DNA of 64,000 bases from positions 107,750,701 to 107,814,700 of the forward strand of contig OX104134.1 in the NCBI GenBank assembly GCA_944470555.2. Reading direction: 5' to 3'. This DNA comes from Heterobilharzia americana. Its lineage: Eukaryota > Platyhelminthes > Trematoda > Strigeidida > Schistosomatidae. Positions 50,270 through 60,984 of the stretch are shown piece after piece (the stretch's first letter is position 1; every line of letters begins with the position of its first letter). The notes under the pieces were generated by a model. The model searched no databases. It was not told the DNA's origin and saw only the letters and a program-made list of their open reading frames with translations. Made by a program: the position numbers and the translations under genes.

Positions 50270-50640
50270 TCACTCTTTTCGTTGACTCCTTTCTCAAGCT
50301 ATACAATCTGTTATGAATATTACATTTACTCGGCAACAGAAAAGGAATGTTTCTAAAAACTTTGCACTAAGAAGGCACGTTTATGTCGTATTCTCGACAC
50401 GTCTGGATCTTCTCACCAACGTGTTGTTCAATGGTTAGTTAAACTCTTGGAGACTATCAGAAGGCAAGTCTCGAGTCATTCGCTCCTTGATTCTCTCCAT
50501 TTTGTCGACTTCATTGGTACTGCTAATTATTCTGGGAAGATTATGTACTCTTTAGAGGTCGTCCGATTATTTACAAGCGTCCCATTAAGTAAAACAGTGT
50601 TACATATGTGACTATCTGACCGTCTCTATCATTTTTACTT
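50270..50640 (+). mobile_element. Penelope-like element RT fragment
   Basis: In one frame: SHSLLDSLHFVDFIGTAN, then KIMYSLEVVRLFTSVPLSKT. This matches the Penelope RT core pattern (HSIKDSF.FV..I...........SLDV.SLFTNVPL..T). The catalytic-type Asp of SLDV is Glu here. About 80 readable codons remain. Intact relatives continue with the YxDD region, which is missing. Confidence 0.65.
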
Positions 50641-50689
50641 CAGCCTAATGCTCTTATATAATTCTGTGTAATGCTTTTACTTTTTTAAT

Positions 50690-51789
50690 GTACTGAGTTC
50701 GCACATTTAAAAGAATTCAATATAATTCCTATTTTGGCCTCTTTGAATATTAACTGCATATGTGAGATGCCGGAATAAACTGAATTTGGTATTTTGTGTT
50801 AAGGATCGTAAGTCAATTGACCTGTATTATTCCTAGTAGTATGTATCTCTCCGAAGATAAAGTTTCTGTATGAAAGCGTTCACTAAAGGAGTTGCTACCA
50901 CAATCTCCGGTAACAAGTTCCACTCGTAGTTTATTCGAGCATGGCTTTTGACCTTTTTTGTGATGGCATTTTAGGTAATCAATCGTAGAAGGAATAAAAA
51001 GATAGGGGGGGGGGGGTCAACACCCAGGTCGTTACTCACGATACAATATGCTGATATAAAATCATCCCTTTTCTTACGATATGATAATCGGTAAAGATTC
51101 AAACTTCCGAACTACTTTTTGTGCGGGAGGCGCGGAAATTCTGTCAGTAACTTAGTACCCACCCTTTATGTCCGTTCCAGAATGTGTGATTTTTTCTTCA
51201 AGCAGAAACCAACTGCCCGTATGTAGTATTTGTGGTGAAATCCTGCATAATTAGGATATATTATCGTAAATATCTCATCATTAAGGTAATTGAAAAGTCT
51301 ACAGAGTGAACATGGCGTGCGAAATGCTTTGCCTACAATTGAGTTACAGTATGCTATTGTTTTCTAGTTATGGCTGAAAATATCCCCTAGATTCTTTTAT
51401 TTCCTAACGCAACGCAATATTCACCTACCCATTGATTAAGAACAATAAGACTCTTGACTAGTGTGCATCGCTTCATACTTTCTGGGGTTGATTTCTGGAC
51501 TCGCGTTTAGACCATTCGATCAACTCGTCTAAGTCGGTCTGGAGCCTTGACCTATCTTAATTATTATGAGGAACCTCCAAAACTTAACGTCGTCAGTAGA
51601 TAGCAAGAACGATTCGAGCATACGTGGTAATTCATTAATATAGGACAGAAACAAAAGAGGTCCTAGTAGAGTGCCCCTGGATATCCTATTAGTAATCAGT
51701 TTCCATGTAGATTATGTAGATTATACTCTATATACTTTGACCTTTGTCTCCTGTCATGCTGGTAGTCCCTTAACTATACAGACGGACAG
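50690..51789 (-). mobile_element. CR1/Jockey-like LINE M, RT palm to C-terminus
   Basis: On the minus strand, across frames: ISRGTLLGPLLFLSYINELP, then STDDVKFWR (active-site box with FADD changed to STDD), NASPEINPRKYEAMHTS, LGDIFSHN.KTIAYCNSI, GKAFRTPCSL, and the C-terminal TKLLTEFPRL, LNLYRLSYR, LGVD and PCSNKLRVEL. This is the full order of a LINE RT tail of a lineage distinct from the RTE and CR1 elements elsewhere in the window. Old and dead. Confidence 0.75.
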
Positions 51790-52435
51790 ATAAAACATTC
51801 ACCGTGGAATCTCGCACATAAGTCCATCTATTCACTTTGCCATAACTCACGATAGCATACAAAGAACAAGTAGATCGAAAAAATGTATCAAACTGAGCAA
51901 AGATATATGGAAGAGAAGGGGATTTAAAAATGAAGATTAGTTAAAACATTCAAGCTTTAGAAGACACCAAGGAGTGAATAAATCTGCGCTATTGTCGCCA
52001 ATTTTCAGTCATTTCACCATAAGTCCTCAACCATTGATTCCTATGATTTCAAGGATCCCAGCCAGGTAGTCCACACCTTCCCACACACTCAGACCAACAG
52101 TTAGAGACTTCATAGACTGGTTCCATGTCTTAGTCTGGCCACCCTTAACCCTCTTCTAATCTAATTCAACTTCTGCTAGCACTGCATGTCGAGACAGGTG
52201 GCGGCTTGGCATAAGCAGTACATATCCAAGTCACCTCAATCGATGAGGGTTCACAGCCTCATCTATAGACTTACCACCCTTGCATATTGACGTGTTTACG
52301 AAAACCTGTAAGCTTTCAGAGCAAGCCTTAGTTGGACACCTTATCCAAATCCCTTGGTAGGGTCAGTAAACACCACACCAACAGGTAGTTAATTATTTTT
52401 ACTTCCACTTATTCTTCTTTGGTTAAAAGTAAGTT
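51790..52435 (-). mobile_element. RTE 3' fragment within element M
   Basis: Minus-strand RTE 3' region: CCATGAACCA-type, GTCTATGAAGTCTCTAACTG, CATGGAACCAGTCTATGAAG and AGGTGACTTGGATATGTACT words, then the older-family tail (GTGCGAGATTCCACGGTGAA) at 51,785-51,870. It separates the linker part of M from its RT part. Confidence 0.65.
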
Positions 52436-52439
52436 CACT

Positions 52440-53200
52440 AGCGTGATCGTCTGGGTTGGAAACTGTGTTGCTTCTGTGCCAATAAGCCATGTTTCCACAT
52501 GACTCGAGAATTCTTCCTTACATATCTCTGTGAGTGGTTCTTGGGTAATGTCAGCAACAACGTCGAGTCCAAATCACTAAGGCCAGGTGACTTAGCAGTT
52601 TTCACTTAATTCAGTATTCTAAGCACTACCCACCGAAATAGGAGACATTTTGAAGGCTTCAGCCGTGGCCGTATATAACATCTGTGTATTATTATCTAAT
52701 GAAAAGACCCTAGTAAAGTATTTCGACGGGCTTTCAGTTTTTTTTCCACGTTCCATTCCATTAAGACGTCCAAGTTCCCATTAAGAAGTAGAGTGGGTAT
52801 TCCATCACACCCCATGGTTCTCCACCTAATCTAAGACTAATTTCTTTTAGAACAGAATGGAGTCCTATAATAATTGCTTCTCGTGTTCAGTATGATGCTT
52901 TGCGGTAATCTAACTTATAAGTTACACAACCCATTTCGTTTAAATAAATCCAGTTCTTTCCTTCCTCCTTAACAACCTTATGATCTGATTATCTATCCAA
53001 GGAGATCTGTGAGTAGACCTCCGTGGTATCGAATAAGGCATGACGGCACTTTAGAACGCCGTCTTAAGTTCCTCCCAAGTCTTCTCAATAGTCCAGTTTC
53101 TATTGACAGACCAGTCCACTAAAGCTACTAAGTCCCTAATCGCCATCAATTTTGCTAGCTAAATATTTGGTTTCAAGAGGTTTGATTCATGAACTAAGTC
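52440..53200 (-). mobile_element. LINE M, endonuclease-RT linker
   Basis: On the minus strand: LVDWSVNRNWTIEKTWEELK, HRSPWIDNQIIRLLRRKELD, LKPSKCLLFRWVV, and KTAKSPGLSDL (equivalent of the K..KSPGPD motif before the RT), then LTLPKNHSQRYVR. It is collinear with and upstream of 51,789-50,690, with the RTE fragment in between. Confidence 0.7.
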
Positions 53201-53419
53201 GTAAGTTTTAAATCTAAAGAGAATACTAAGTGATCATTATATGTCACCAGTAAGAGGTACTGGGGATCACATCCTATTGATTGAAAACTAATTCCAATAG
53301 TAAATATCACCACTTCTCTCAAATGGATTTCCCCACTTAGTGGCGAATTTATGAAGTTCAGTGAAGGGAATTGAACATCACATGCTATCTTTAAGTTGAA
53401 ACTTTAGTTTAGTTATTGA

Positions 53420-53605
53420 TGATGGATAGTGGCTGGCGGTGAAATCCAGGATGTGTGTTTCTTCCTATTCGGGACTAGTCAGCTGGATGTACTTGCATCC
53501 TAGCGAGCGATGTTGTTCTCAAAGAGACCCAAACCCGAAATCAATCGTTTTAAACACCAGGCGTTATCCACTAGACCACTGAGTTACGATAGCCACTCCT
53601 TGTGT
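53420..53605 (-). repeat. Sm-alpha-like SINE with hammerhead domain
   Basis: Read on the minus strand, it starts with a tRNA-related head: AACTCAGTGGTCTAGTGGAT at about 53,566-53,585 (A-box-like), then a G-rich GGGTTTGGGTC at about 53,525-53,535 (weak B-box-like). It ends in a hammerhead-type domain followed by CACCGCCAGCCACTATCCAT. This arrangement, a tRNA-like head plus an embedded hammerhead, is that of the Schistosoma Sm-alpha SINE-like family as I know it. It stands about 240 bp upstream of the dehydrogenase start codon, in the opposite orientation. Confidence 0.75.
53437..53500 (-). ncRNA. Decayed hammerhead ribozyme (Schistosoma type)
   Basis: On the minus strand: stem I side GTACATCCAG, core CTGACTA (consensus CTGANGA, so one core G is changed), stem II GTCCCGAATAGGA (consensus stem GTCC/GGAC, now closed less well), core GAAAC intact, stem III ACACA, then the cleavage-site region ATC|CTGGATTTCAC (consensus GTC before the cut) pairing back with CATCCAG. 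Every helix and core segment is present in the right order. The changes in CTGANGA, the stem II closing pair and the cleavage triplet predict weak or no activity. Confidence 0.72.
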
Positions 53606-53843
53606 GACGGCCATGGTATAGATTTTATATTATAGCTTTTAAGTCTCCGTCGTTGGTTGGACCGAATTGCTCGGCCGCTGCTAAGTTACCGTGTGGTCGT
53701 TGTTGAAATTGGGAATTTCCACTGCATTGACATTTTGAAAATTGATTTATCTGACTTATCTGTTCTTCTCACGTGACAAGCTTACGGATAAACAGAACAT
53801 AAACCAGATTCCTTATTCTACTTACAGTAACAAAACTGGGAAA

Positions 53844-54188
53844 ATGGATCATTTGTCCTCTCTTGTTACCGTATTTTACTACTATCCGAGTATCTGGATT
53901 CTTCTGATTGTTGGTATATTGTACATAATTAAGAGACAATATTTTGGTCATTGTGAGTGTACTCTTCAAAATCGTTTGGATGGCAAAACGGTTATTGTCA
54001 CAGGGTGCAATACAGGTATTGGTTTGGAAACGGTTGATGAGTTGGCTCGCCGTGGGGCACGAGTTATTATGGCATGCAGAGATCTGGGAAAGTGTAGATA
54101 CGCTAAACAGGAGCTTTTGTCCAGGTACTGCTATAATAAGTCATCAACGTCACCTTTAGCACAAAATGTAATGGTAAAACCAGACCAG
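53844..54188 (+). CDS. Retinol dehydrogenase-like SDR, exon 1
   Basis: First coding exon (115 codons, ends in phase 0 at CAG|GTACG) of a classical short-chain dehydrogenase/reductase. Such enzymes oxidise or reduce retinoid- or steroid-like alcohols using NAD(P) at the ER membrane. Residues about 17-30 (IWILLIVGILYIIK) form one N-terminal membrane segment, followed by a hydrophilic stretch. The Rossmann-fold cofactor motif TGCNTGIG is at residues 53-60, after DGKTVIVTG, with RGARVIMACRD (residues 70-80) as the second strand and its basic residues. I chose ATG 53,844 because it sits just before the membrane anchor, as in retinol dehydrogenase 11-14 relatives. An in-frame ATG at 53,742 would add 34 residues. 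This is the only convincing host gene in the window. Confidence 0.87.
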
Positions 54189-56390
54189 GTACGTTTACTA
54201 TGTTTCTTTGCTATTGTTTACTTTACAAAAGTCAATACCATTATTTAAATTGGGCGAGAACAATAGTTTTAGCAGAATTGCATGAATCCATTTTATTTTG
54301 GGGTTCCTTATCAGCTGCGTACAACCTAAAACAATTTTAACATCAATTTATACAAAATACTTGGGCACTTGAATGAATTTGATCGAAAGTTATCTACTTG
54401 AAGAAGAAATAACGTTGAAAACATAAATTGAGTGAATAAATATACAAATATATACTTCACAGGTTTATTCAGTATTTTCCCGTATTTGTCACTAAATTTT
54501 TGTGGATATGCGTTATCATCGAGGCTTTTTTAACAAAAGTCATTTCGTCCTCCATTATCTCTTTTGAACAGAAATATCTTAGGCGGCTGAAAAATGTTTC
54601 CACCATTCCTTTCTTATATCTCGTGGGCCAAATCTGTTGAGATTGAGATACATCCCACTCCATGAATCTTTTGCGATATATAAATCTTCAAGTCGATAAT
54701 TTTCTATCAAATTCATTCAAGTATGCAAACTTTTTGTATAAATTGACGTTAAAATTGTTTTAGGTGATAAACGCCTAAATAAGCGGATTCGTGCTATTCT
54801 GCTAAAACTGTTTTCCTAGCTGTATTTATATATATGAAGGGCAAGAATTATACGATAAGATTATGTTATGAATATAGTATGAGTTTCCCAATATCGAAAT
54901 TGTCTTCTGAAAAAAGTCAACTGAAGAAGAATACTAGTCCATTCCGTTCATACAGAACACAAGTTTATATTCTGTGTAGGTCTTTATCGTATATATAAAG
55001 CTTAATATTAATTCACGAGCACTAGAATATCCTGGCCATTGTTTGATGCTGTATTTACTACTACAGATCCCACCAAGATCTTTCGTAATTCCAACGTTGT
55101 TAGTTGATCATCGTATGTAAATCTTGTTCATATTTTAGCCAGAGTCCAATATAACTTGGGCTACATGCTGATTTTGGTTCATCCGCTCTTCAATATTTCA
55201 ATAATCAATTTTAAGCTGGTTTGCTATGTAAAAATGTTTATTAGTGCAAACTGCTGAGGATCGCGTGCATGCAGATGTTTATAAAAATATGAAGCCTGAA
55301 GCATGTGAACAGTTATGTGAATGTTAGTTCCATTTATGTAACAACTTTAGTGTACTTCATCTTGCTTATAGTGATCACACCACCGTACTTGAAAATTAGT
55401 CGTTATTCGTTTGATAGTCCCTTGTATGCCAATTCTGGTTCAGTTTTAGCGAACAAATTCTTTGCCGAACGTATTGTGATAGATCTAAAGCATGCAGGTG
55501 ACAGCTCTGCATGTTGGGTGGTACACCGGCAAAATGCACTCCTGGGAAGTTCAGACAACTATATGAACATCGGGTGGTTTTCAATTCCTGTTAAAAAAGC
55601 CTGTTCATGAACTATTTAGTATGAATGTCTGACTTATCAGCAGAAAGTACTGACTAAGCGCGTGGGCAACTGTATCGAAAATTGTACCTCCCGTTGATGG
55701 GAATACTTACAAATTACATGTAATTCGGTGATTTTTAATAACTGCTTTCCCTTTTAGTTACGGAATATTACGCTTTTTAATTTCTACTTCTACATGATTT
55801 ATAGTTTCAGCTCGGTCATAAAGCCGTTGAGTTATCAAGTCATTCTAGAGCCTTTCGCTTGACCTTTATTTTCCCTTTACCTGTGTCAGCAATTGTTTAA
55901 AATTTAATGCAGTCGGGAATCCGGACATTCTACACCATACTTTAGTGTCGTCTAGTTATAAGAACTTCACTGACTATCGAAATGTTCATATTGATATTAT
56001 GTAAACACATAGATGTAACTCGAATTAATGTTCTTGAGATAATAATGAGTCATAAAACCGACACCGCTTGTAGTGCTACTGAGAACCAAGGGTATGTTGT
56101 GGAGTTACTGCATTTTATTTGGTAGTTAAAATGGATCTCGTTCACTGATTTTTGAAGACAGTGTTATCGAATGATGGGTAAATTCAGGTTAGAGAACGTT
56201 AACCGTTGGATATCGATGCTTTAATTGGTTGCAAATGTTTCAAGGACTATAATCCGATTCAATCCTTATTCACTTGTTACTGTAATAAAACACCTGTACG
56301 GTGCCTCATGGTTTTCTATCCAAAACTATTTGTAATTGAGGTTTGTATCGAAGCATTTATTAACTTTTGAAGTCATTGTTTTCTCCGCAG
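54189..56390 (+). other. Intron 1 of the dehydrogenase gene
   Basis: A 2.2-kb intron with a GT donor (GTACGTT) and a pyrimidine-rich acceptor (TTTTCTCCGCAG). Both flanking exons are in phase 0, so the reading joins exactly. It holds an inverted-repeat element at 54,322-54,767 and otherwise AT-rich sequence. The frame at 55,305-55,610 is not recognisable and has no domain. Confidence 0.8.
54322..54767. mobile_element. TA-flanked element with about 80-bp terminal inverted repeats
   Basis: Starts CAACCTAAAACAATTTTAAC and ends GTTAAAATTGTTTTAGGTGA. The inverted pairing extends to ACTTGAATGAATTTGAT and CTACTTGAAG at about 54,405, mirrored from 54,686 onward. TA lies at both outer edges (54,320-54,321 and 54,768-54,769), as expected for a Tc1/mariner-type target duplication. 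The 446-bp length and lack of a transposase frame suggest a non-autonomous MITE. The partner element is unknown. Confidence 0.75.
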
Positions 56391-56849
56391 CTAATCTGTG
56401 AGGAGTTGGATTTAGAGTCACCTAAGTCTATTCGAGAATTCGCAGATCGTATCATCAGTAGAGAAAAATTAGTATCCATTCTAATTAACAATGCAGGAGC
56501 AGATTTCCCTGAAAAGTTATATGATGAAATTGGCATTGAAAAACATCTGAAAGTCAACCATTTGGGTCATTTTCTGCTTACTAAACTGTTGAAACCATGT
56601 TTACAAGCATTTGAAGGAGAATACTGTCGCATAATTATTCTATCCTCCTTTTCACACTGGTTTGCTAAATTGGATCCAAAAAGTGAAGATCTATCAGGCA
56701 GAGGTTCTGGATATGCAATTAGTAAACTATTGAATGTGGTTCATGCACGTGAAATTTGTAAACGTTGGTCTAACGATGGGATTGTCGCAGTCAGTGTTCA
56801 TCCTGGTTTAGTGAGAACATCTATTTTTCGTTCTACTAAATGGAAATAT
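56391..56849 (+). CDS. Retinol dehydrogenase-like SDR, exon 2
   Basis: Second coding exon (153 codons, phase 0 on both sides, donor TAT|GTAAGT), continuing residues 116-268. It carries the remaining SDR signature: LDLESPKSIREFA (strand and Asp around the cofactor), NNAG (148-151), VNHLGHF with Asn171, IILSS with the catalytic Ser (199-200), YAISK with catalytic Tyr223 and Lys227, and VHPGLVRT (251-258). The tetrad Asn-Ser-Tyr-Lys is complete, so the enzyme is probably active. About 40-60 C-terminal residues typical of the family are not encoded here. I found no later exon before the window end, so the gene is probably continued beyond it. Confidence 0.88.
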
Positions 56850-56974
56850 GTAAGTTTTTTGTTTAAGATAGGTGTGTTTTGACATTTGTTTGTTCAGCGT
56901 TTCTGTTGCAATATCATATAAAGCTAGTACATATGTATTTTAATGATACTTCTGAGCATCTACTACTACTGAAA

Positions 56975-57320
56975 TGGTTGGGTGTTTTTTGGAGCAACAG
57001 AAATGGAGGAGGCATCGTCATTGGTTAATACACGGTAGTTATTTAGGCTCATTAAAGATACTATGAAGAAGGAGACGATAGTCCGTAAAAAAACCCAGAA
57101 GAAATGACTCCCTGTAAGGATAGACAGTTAGAACGTTGGAGAGAACACTTTGAAAAACAGTTAAGCTTGTCGTTAGTCACACTTCAATTGCTCAAGATCC
57201 AACCCCAACTTGCGTAGGTTTATATGTACTAGTCTTCCAAATCTCACTGTTATTGAGAAATCTGTTTCAAACGTTAAACAATGCCGAGTAGTCAGACTTA
57301 ACGCTTTGAATATCAAGGTG
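56975..57320 (+). mobile_element. RTE fragment in intron 2
   Basis: The linker of the RTE polyprotein is recognisable across frames: a degraded EQWW.A...EMEEA segment, then CKDRQLERWREHFEKQLSL, then a PPT..E...AVK-like stretch. About 340 bases remain. It lies just beyond exon 2. Confidence 0.65.
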
Positions 57321-57339
57321 GAAAATTACCACAGAGAGT

Positions 57340-58035
57340 AACTGGGATACTAACTAGTGTATAATAATTAGCAGTTTGGGTGCAATTGCTTTTATTATCT
57401 GAAAAAACTAAGGATAGACACCCTGTTGTAATTGGTCAGAAATCTGAATTAAAGTCTTCATTTAAGTTCCTACCTTCCACTACCGATCTCAACTAAATGT
57501 GTCTGTGCAGATTTTCAAACAGGCTTATTTGATATAATTGTTGCACATTCCCATCATGAATAATTGAAGGTATTATCACAGCGTGGTTTGAAGTGACTCA
57601 ACTTTCGTATTTTACGTTGAAGCTGGTTTTGAGCATTAAGGTTATCTATCTTGTGGGAAAAAGATGAAAGCTCATTCTGATTGCCTGTACTATTCATGTT
57701 ATCATTCAGCATCGCTCTCAAGTATAATGAGATCCTTTCCAATACCGCAAGTACACTTTGGATATGTGTAACCTGTCTTCTTAATTCAAGCCATGCTAAC
57801 ATCGATCATATCTATCTCACACTAAAAATCTTTGACTCCGGTACTCTTGCAACTTGATCGGAAGGTGAGCACATGCCGTGGTCAAAAAGTGTGGTGATGA
57901 GTGTCCCGTTATCCAAATCCACCACAGTTTTGATAAGTTTGAATCATGGAGATAAGTTGAAGCTTTTAAGAGTTCCATTTAGATGCTTTAAATGTTTGAA
58001 ACTTCTAGAGATCCAGAGACTATCAGAAAGGAGTG
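57340..58035. other. Intronic stretch without recognisable features
   Basis: The 82-codon minus-strand frame at 57,554-57,802 has no known domain. Confidence 0.5.
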
Positions 58036-58039
58036 CATT

Positions 58040-59590
58040 GTTAGGAAGACGGGTGTGATCGATGACACCGCACTTTACTTCGTATCATTACAGCCAAATG
58101 CGCAACTGACTGACTGACAAAATCAACGTAGAACCTCGCACGTAAATACATCGACTTAAGTTACCACACTTCACAGTAGTCCACAAAGAACAGATGGATA
58201 GAAAAAGACTGATATCAAAGTAAATAAAGTAATGTAAAAGAATAAAGAATCTGAAAATAAAGGTTAGTGCGAATATTAAAACTCCAGAAGTGAACACATC
58301 TGCGCCACTGACTGGTTTTCATTAAGAGTCCTTAACCACTGATACCTTTCTTCTTGGGGACTCTAACCGGACCATCCCCACACAGCTTAGACCAGCAGCT
58401 AGAAATTTCATCAGCTGGTGCCAGGTCTTGATCTGCTCATCCTGAACCCTCTTCCAACCTAATCCAACTCCCCCTAGCTTGACATGTCGAGGTAGGTGGT
58501 GGCTCTGGATGCTCAGAACTTGTCCAAGCCATCTCAGTCAACTAAGGTTCACAACCACGTCAATTGACTTGCTTGGTTCCTTTCGCCTAACCTCGCCACT
58601 GCTCACATGGTGATTCTACCAAACGCGAACAATGCTACGAAGATACCTGTGATCAAAACCCTGTAGCTGATTCATATCTTCTATTTTTAACGGCCATGTT
58701 TCACAGTCGTATAACAGGACAGAACGGACTACAGCGCAGTAGTTCCGTTCCTTGATAGATAGTTGCATATCTCGCCAGTCAGCACCACAGACGATGCAAG
58801 TTGGCAAATACCGAACGGGCTTTCTGCATCCGAGCTGAAATTTTGTCAGCAACCAACTCAAGTAAGTGATGTGATCGACACACTCCACCACTTCACTCTT
58901 ATCATTAAACTTTGAGTGGTTGCAGTTCTGGAGGGTCATCTTACATTTGACAGGTGCCAGCAAAACATACTACACACCTTCATAAGATCCTATCTTTTGT
59001 CAGTGTCTTCACTTAGCAAGGCAGTTTCTTCTGCATACTCAAAGTCAACCAGATAGTAGGTGAATCCCTGTGAAGTCAGATGTTCCTTAGGTTAAGTTTA
59101 TTAGTATCGTCTTCAACTAAGTTAAATAGGAACACGGACGGTGCGCATCCCTGGCGGACACCGTTAGTTGTCGTTAACTGACATGAAAACTCTCCATAAG
59201 CCTTTACACCGCTATGTGATTTCAATTCGAGAGCTTTGACTAGCGTTATATACTTGCTCGGTACTCCCTTCACACTCAGATACCGTCACGACACCTCAGG
59301 GTCGACAGAGTCAAATGCCGCCTCCAGGTCAATAAATATGTGGCAAGTACCGGTCTGTGGGAATCAGGCCTATGTTCCAGGAACTGTCAGAGAGTGAAAA
59401 TCCGACCGGTGCACTCTCCCGTTCAGACCTGAAACATGTGTGATTTCCTCTAGTTTGCTGTTCTTGATCTCCAGTTAGGCGTCGGATAACTATAGACCCT
59501 GGGATTTCGGACGTGATGTTAGTCAAACAGACTCAGCTACGTTTATCACAAGAAGATTTCTCTCCTGATAGACTAGGATGATCTGAGAAG
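58040..59590 (-). mobile_element. RTE fragment H (RT to 3' end), minus strand
   Basis: Minus-strand RTE in broken frames: SLIVP-like start near 59,560, TNITSEIPGSIVIRRLTGDQ, then GVPSKYITLVKALE, VKAYGEFS, NGVRQGCAPSVFLFN (equivalent of QGCPLSP), VVECVDHITYL, and NYCAVVRSVLLYDCETWPLK, then FDHRYLRSI, to a 3' tail at about 58,100. Unlike B, C and D, the position corresponding to their shared TGA is TAC (Tyr) here. Confidence 0.78.
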
Positions 59591-60262
59591 TACACCAGTC
59601 TGACTGCACTACTTCTGATTCAGAAACACTTCAGTTGTCCATCAAACAGCCTAAACCTGGATTGAACGTAAAAGTCGGTCCTCCAACTCTCCATGCATTT
59701 GAGAAGGCTGGGTCAGACCTAAAACGATGCAAAACAGCTGGACCTGACAGTTTGCCACCTAAAGTTTCAGGGATGGAGGTAAAAAGTCATTGACCAGACT
59801 GACGGAGGTACTAAGCAGTGTATGGAGGAGGTAGTACCATCAGACTAGTGTACTTTACCTTTCATCCCAGTCTATCAAAATGGAGTGAGGTCTTTCTGTG
59901 ACGATCATAAGGGAATTAGTTTGACTAACATCGCGTCCAAGATCCTTCGGTTCATAGTTAACGAATGCTTAACTGGAGCTCAAGAACAGCAAACTCTAGA
60001 AAACCAGTGAGGTTTCAGACCTGGACGAGTGTGGATCGACCAGATTTTCACTTCCCGACAGGCTCTGGAACACTGACATACTTTCTGGCGACCGACGCTT
60101 GCCGCATATTTGTTGGTCTGAAGGCGGGATTTGACGTTGTAGGCAGTGAGGTATTTTGGCAGTCTTTGACTGTAAAGGAAGTATCGAGCGAGTGTATAAC
60201 ACTAATCAAAACACACTGCTCGAATTCATGCAGCTGTGTAAGGGCTTATAGAGAGTTGTCAT
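59591..60262 (+). mobile_element. RTE fragment I, plus strand, truncated at both ends
   Basis: Plus-strand pieces GPPTLHAFEKAGSDLKRCKT, then AGPDSLPPKV, ISLTNI-like, LKAGFDVVGSEVFWQSL (box A), VSSECITLIKTHCSNS and CVRAYRELS. It runs from the linker end into the RT and stops before QGCPLSP. It separates H from J, which lie on the other strand. Confidence 0.75.
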
Positions 60263-60830
60263 GAGATCATTGCAGTGGCTCTTGGTCAACGTCCGTTTAA
60301 GTTGAGTTCGCTCTCCATCACGGCCACCTGCAATCAGTCTTCTCGTATCAATCAGTTCGGATAACGTCGCAAAAATCCAGTGACCTTTGCTAACCTTCTG
60401 ATGTAGGTTACCAATCGTCATTACTGCTGTTTCTACAGCAGACTTAATATCACGCCAAATTTCCTCAGGGTGAGCATTGTTGTAACGTATGAATGAATGC
60501 TTCGCTATCTCTTCCTTCAATGTCAACATGGTGTCCTCATCTTCCGATCAAGCACACATAGGCGTCGATGCCTCTTGTTTCGTGCGACCGGTAAGGCGCA
60601 GACACACAGGAGCTCGTACTAGTGCGTGATCGGTGTCCACACTGATACTCAAGAAAGAGAGGCAATCCTCCAACAATGACTGGCTTATACCAATGTGATC
60701 TATCTGTGTCCATCGTTGGTTTGATGTCGGTGGACACCATGTGAGACAGTATCTCTCCTTATGAGTATAGTTATTGCTGGTGTGAAACAGGTAATTGTCG
60801 GAACAGAATTGCAGGAGACCCAAATGTGCA
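60263..60830 (-). mobile_element. RTE fragment J (endonuclease and linker), minus strand
   Basis: The minus-strand frame at 60,823-60,548 has LLQFCSDNYLFHTSNNYTHK, then RYCLTWCPP, QRWTQIDHIGIS and DTDHALVRA (catalytic-type DH). The frame 60,529-60,206 has HPEEIWRDIKSAVETAV and QLKRTLTKS. It is the upstream half of an RTE ORF in the same orientation as H. Confidence 0.8.
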
Positions 60831-60984
60831 ACACAAATTGTTAATATAAGTATCCTTTATATGCGTTTATATTTCCTTTTGCTTCGAAGTTTCTTTAGCG
60901 GTTAAATTGGTTTTACGGGGTAGGGTTGCCAGCCCTATGCCCAACCTTCCTTCTTTATCCAGGCTTAGAACCGGCTAGTAACCA

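Noticed and set aside
51004..51016. Poly-G run as a G-quadruplex or regulatory site
   Set aside because: A single short homopolymer in a decayed LINE, with no further G-tracts nearby.
55305..55610. 101-codon frame in the dehydrogenase intron as an alternative exon
   Set aside because: Not homologous to SDR sequence, and exons 1 and 2 already join exactly in phase 0.
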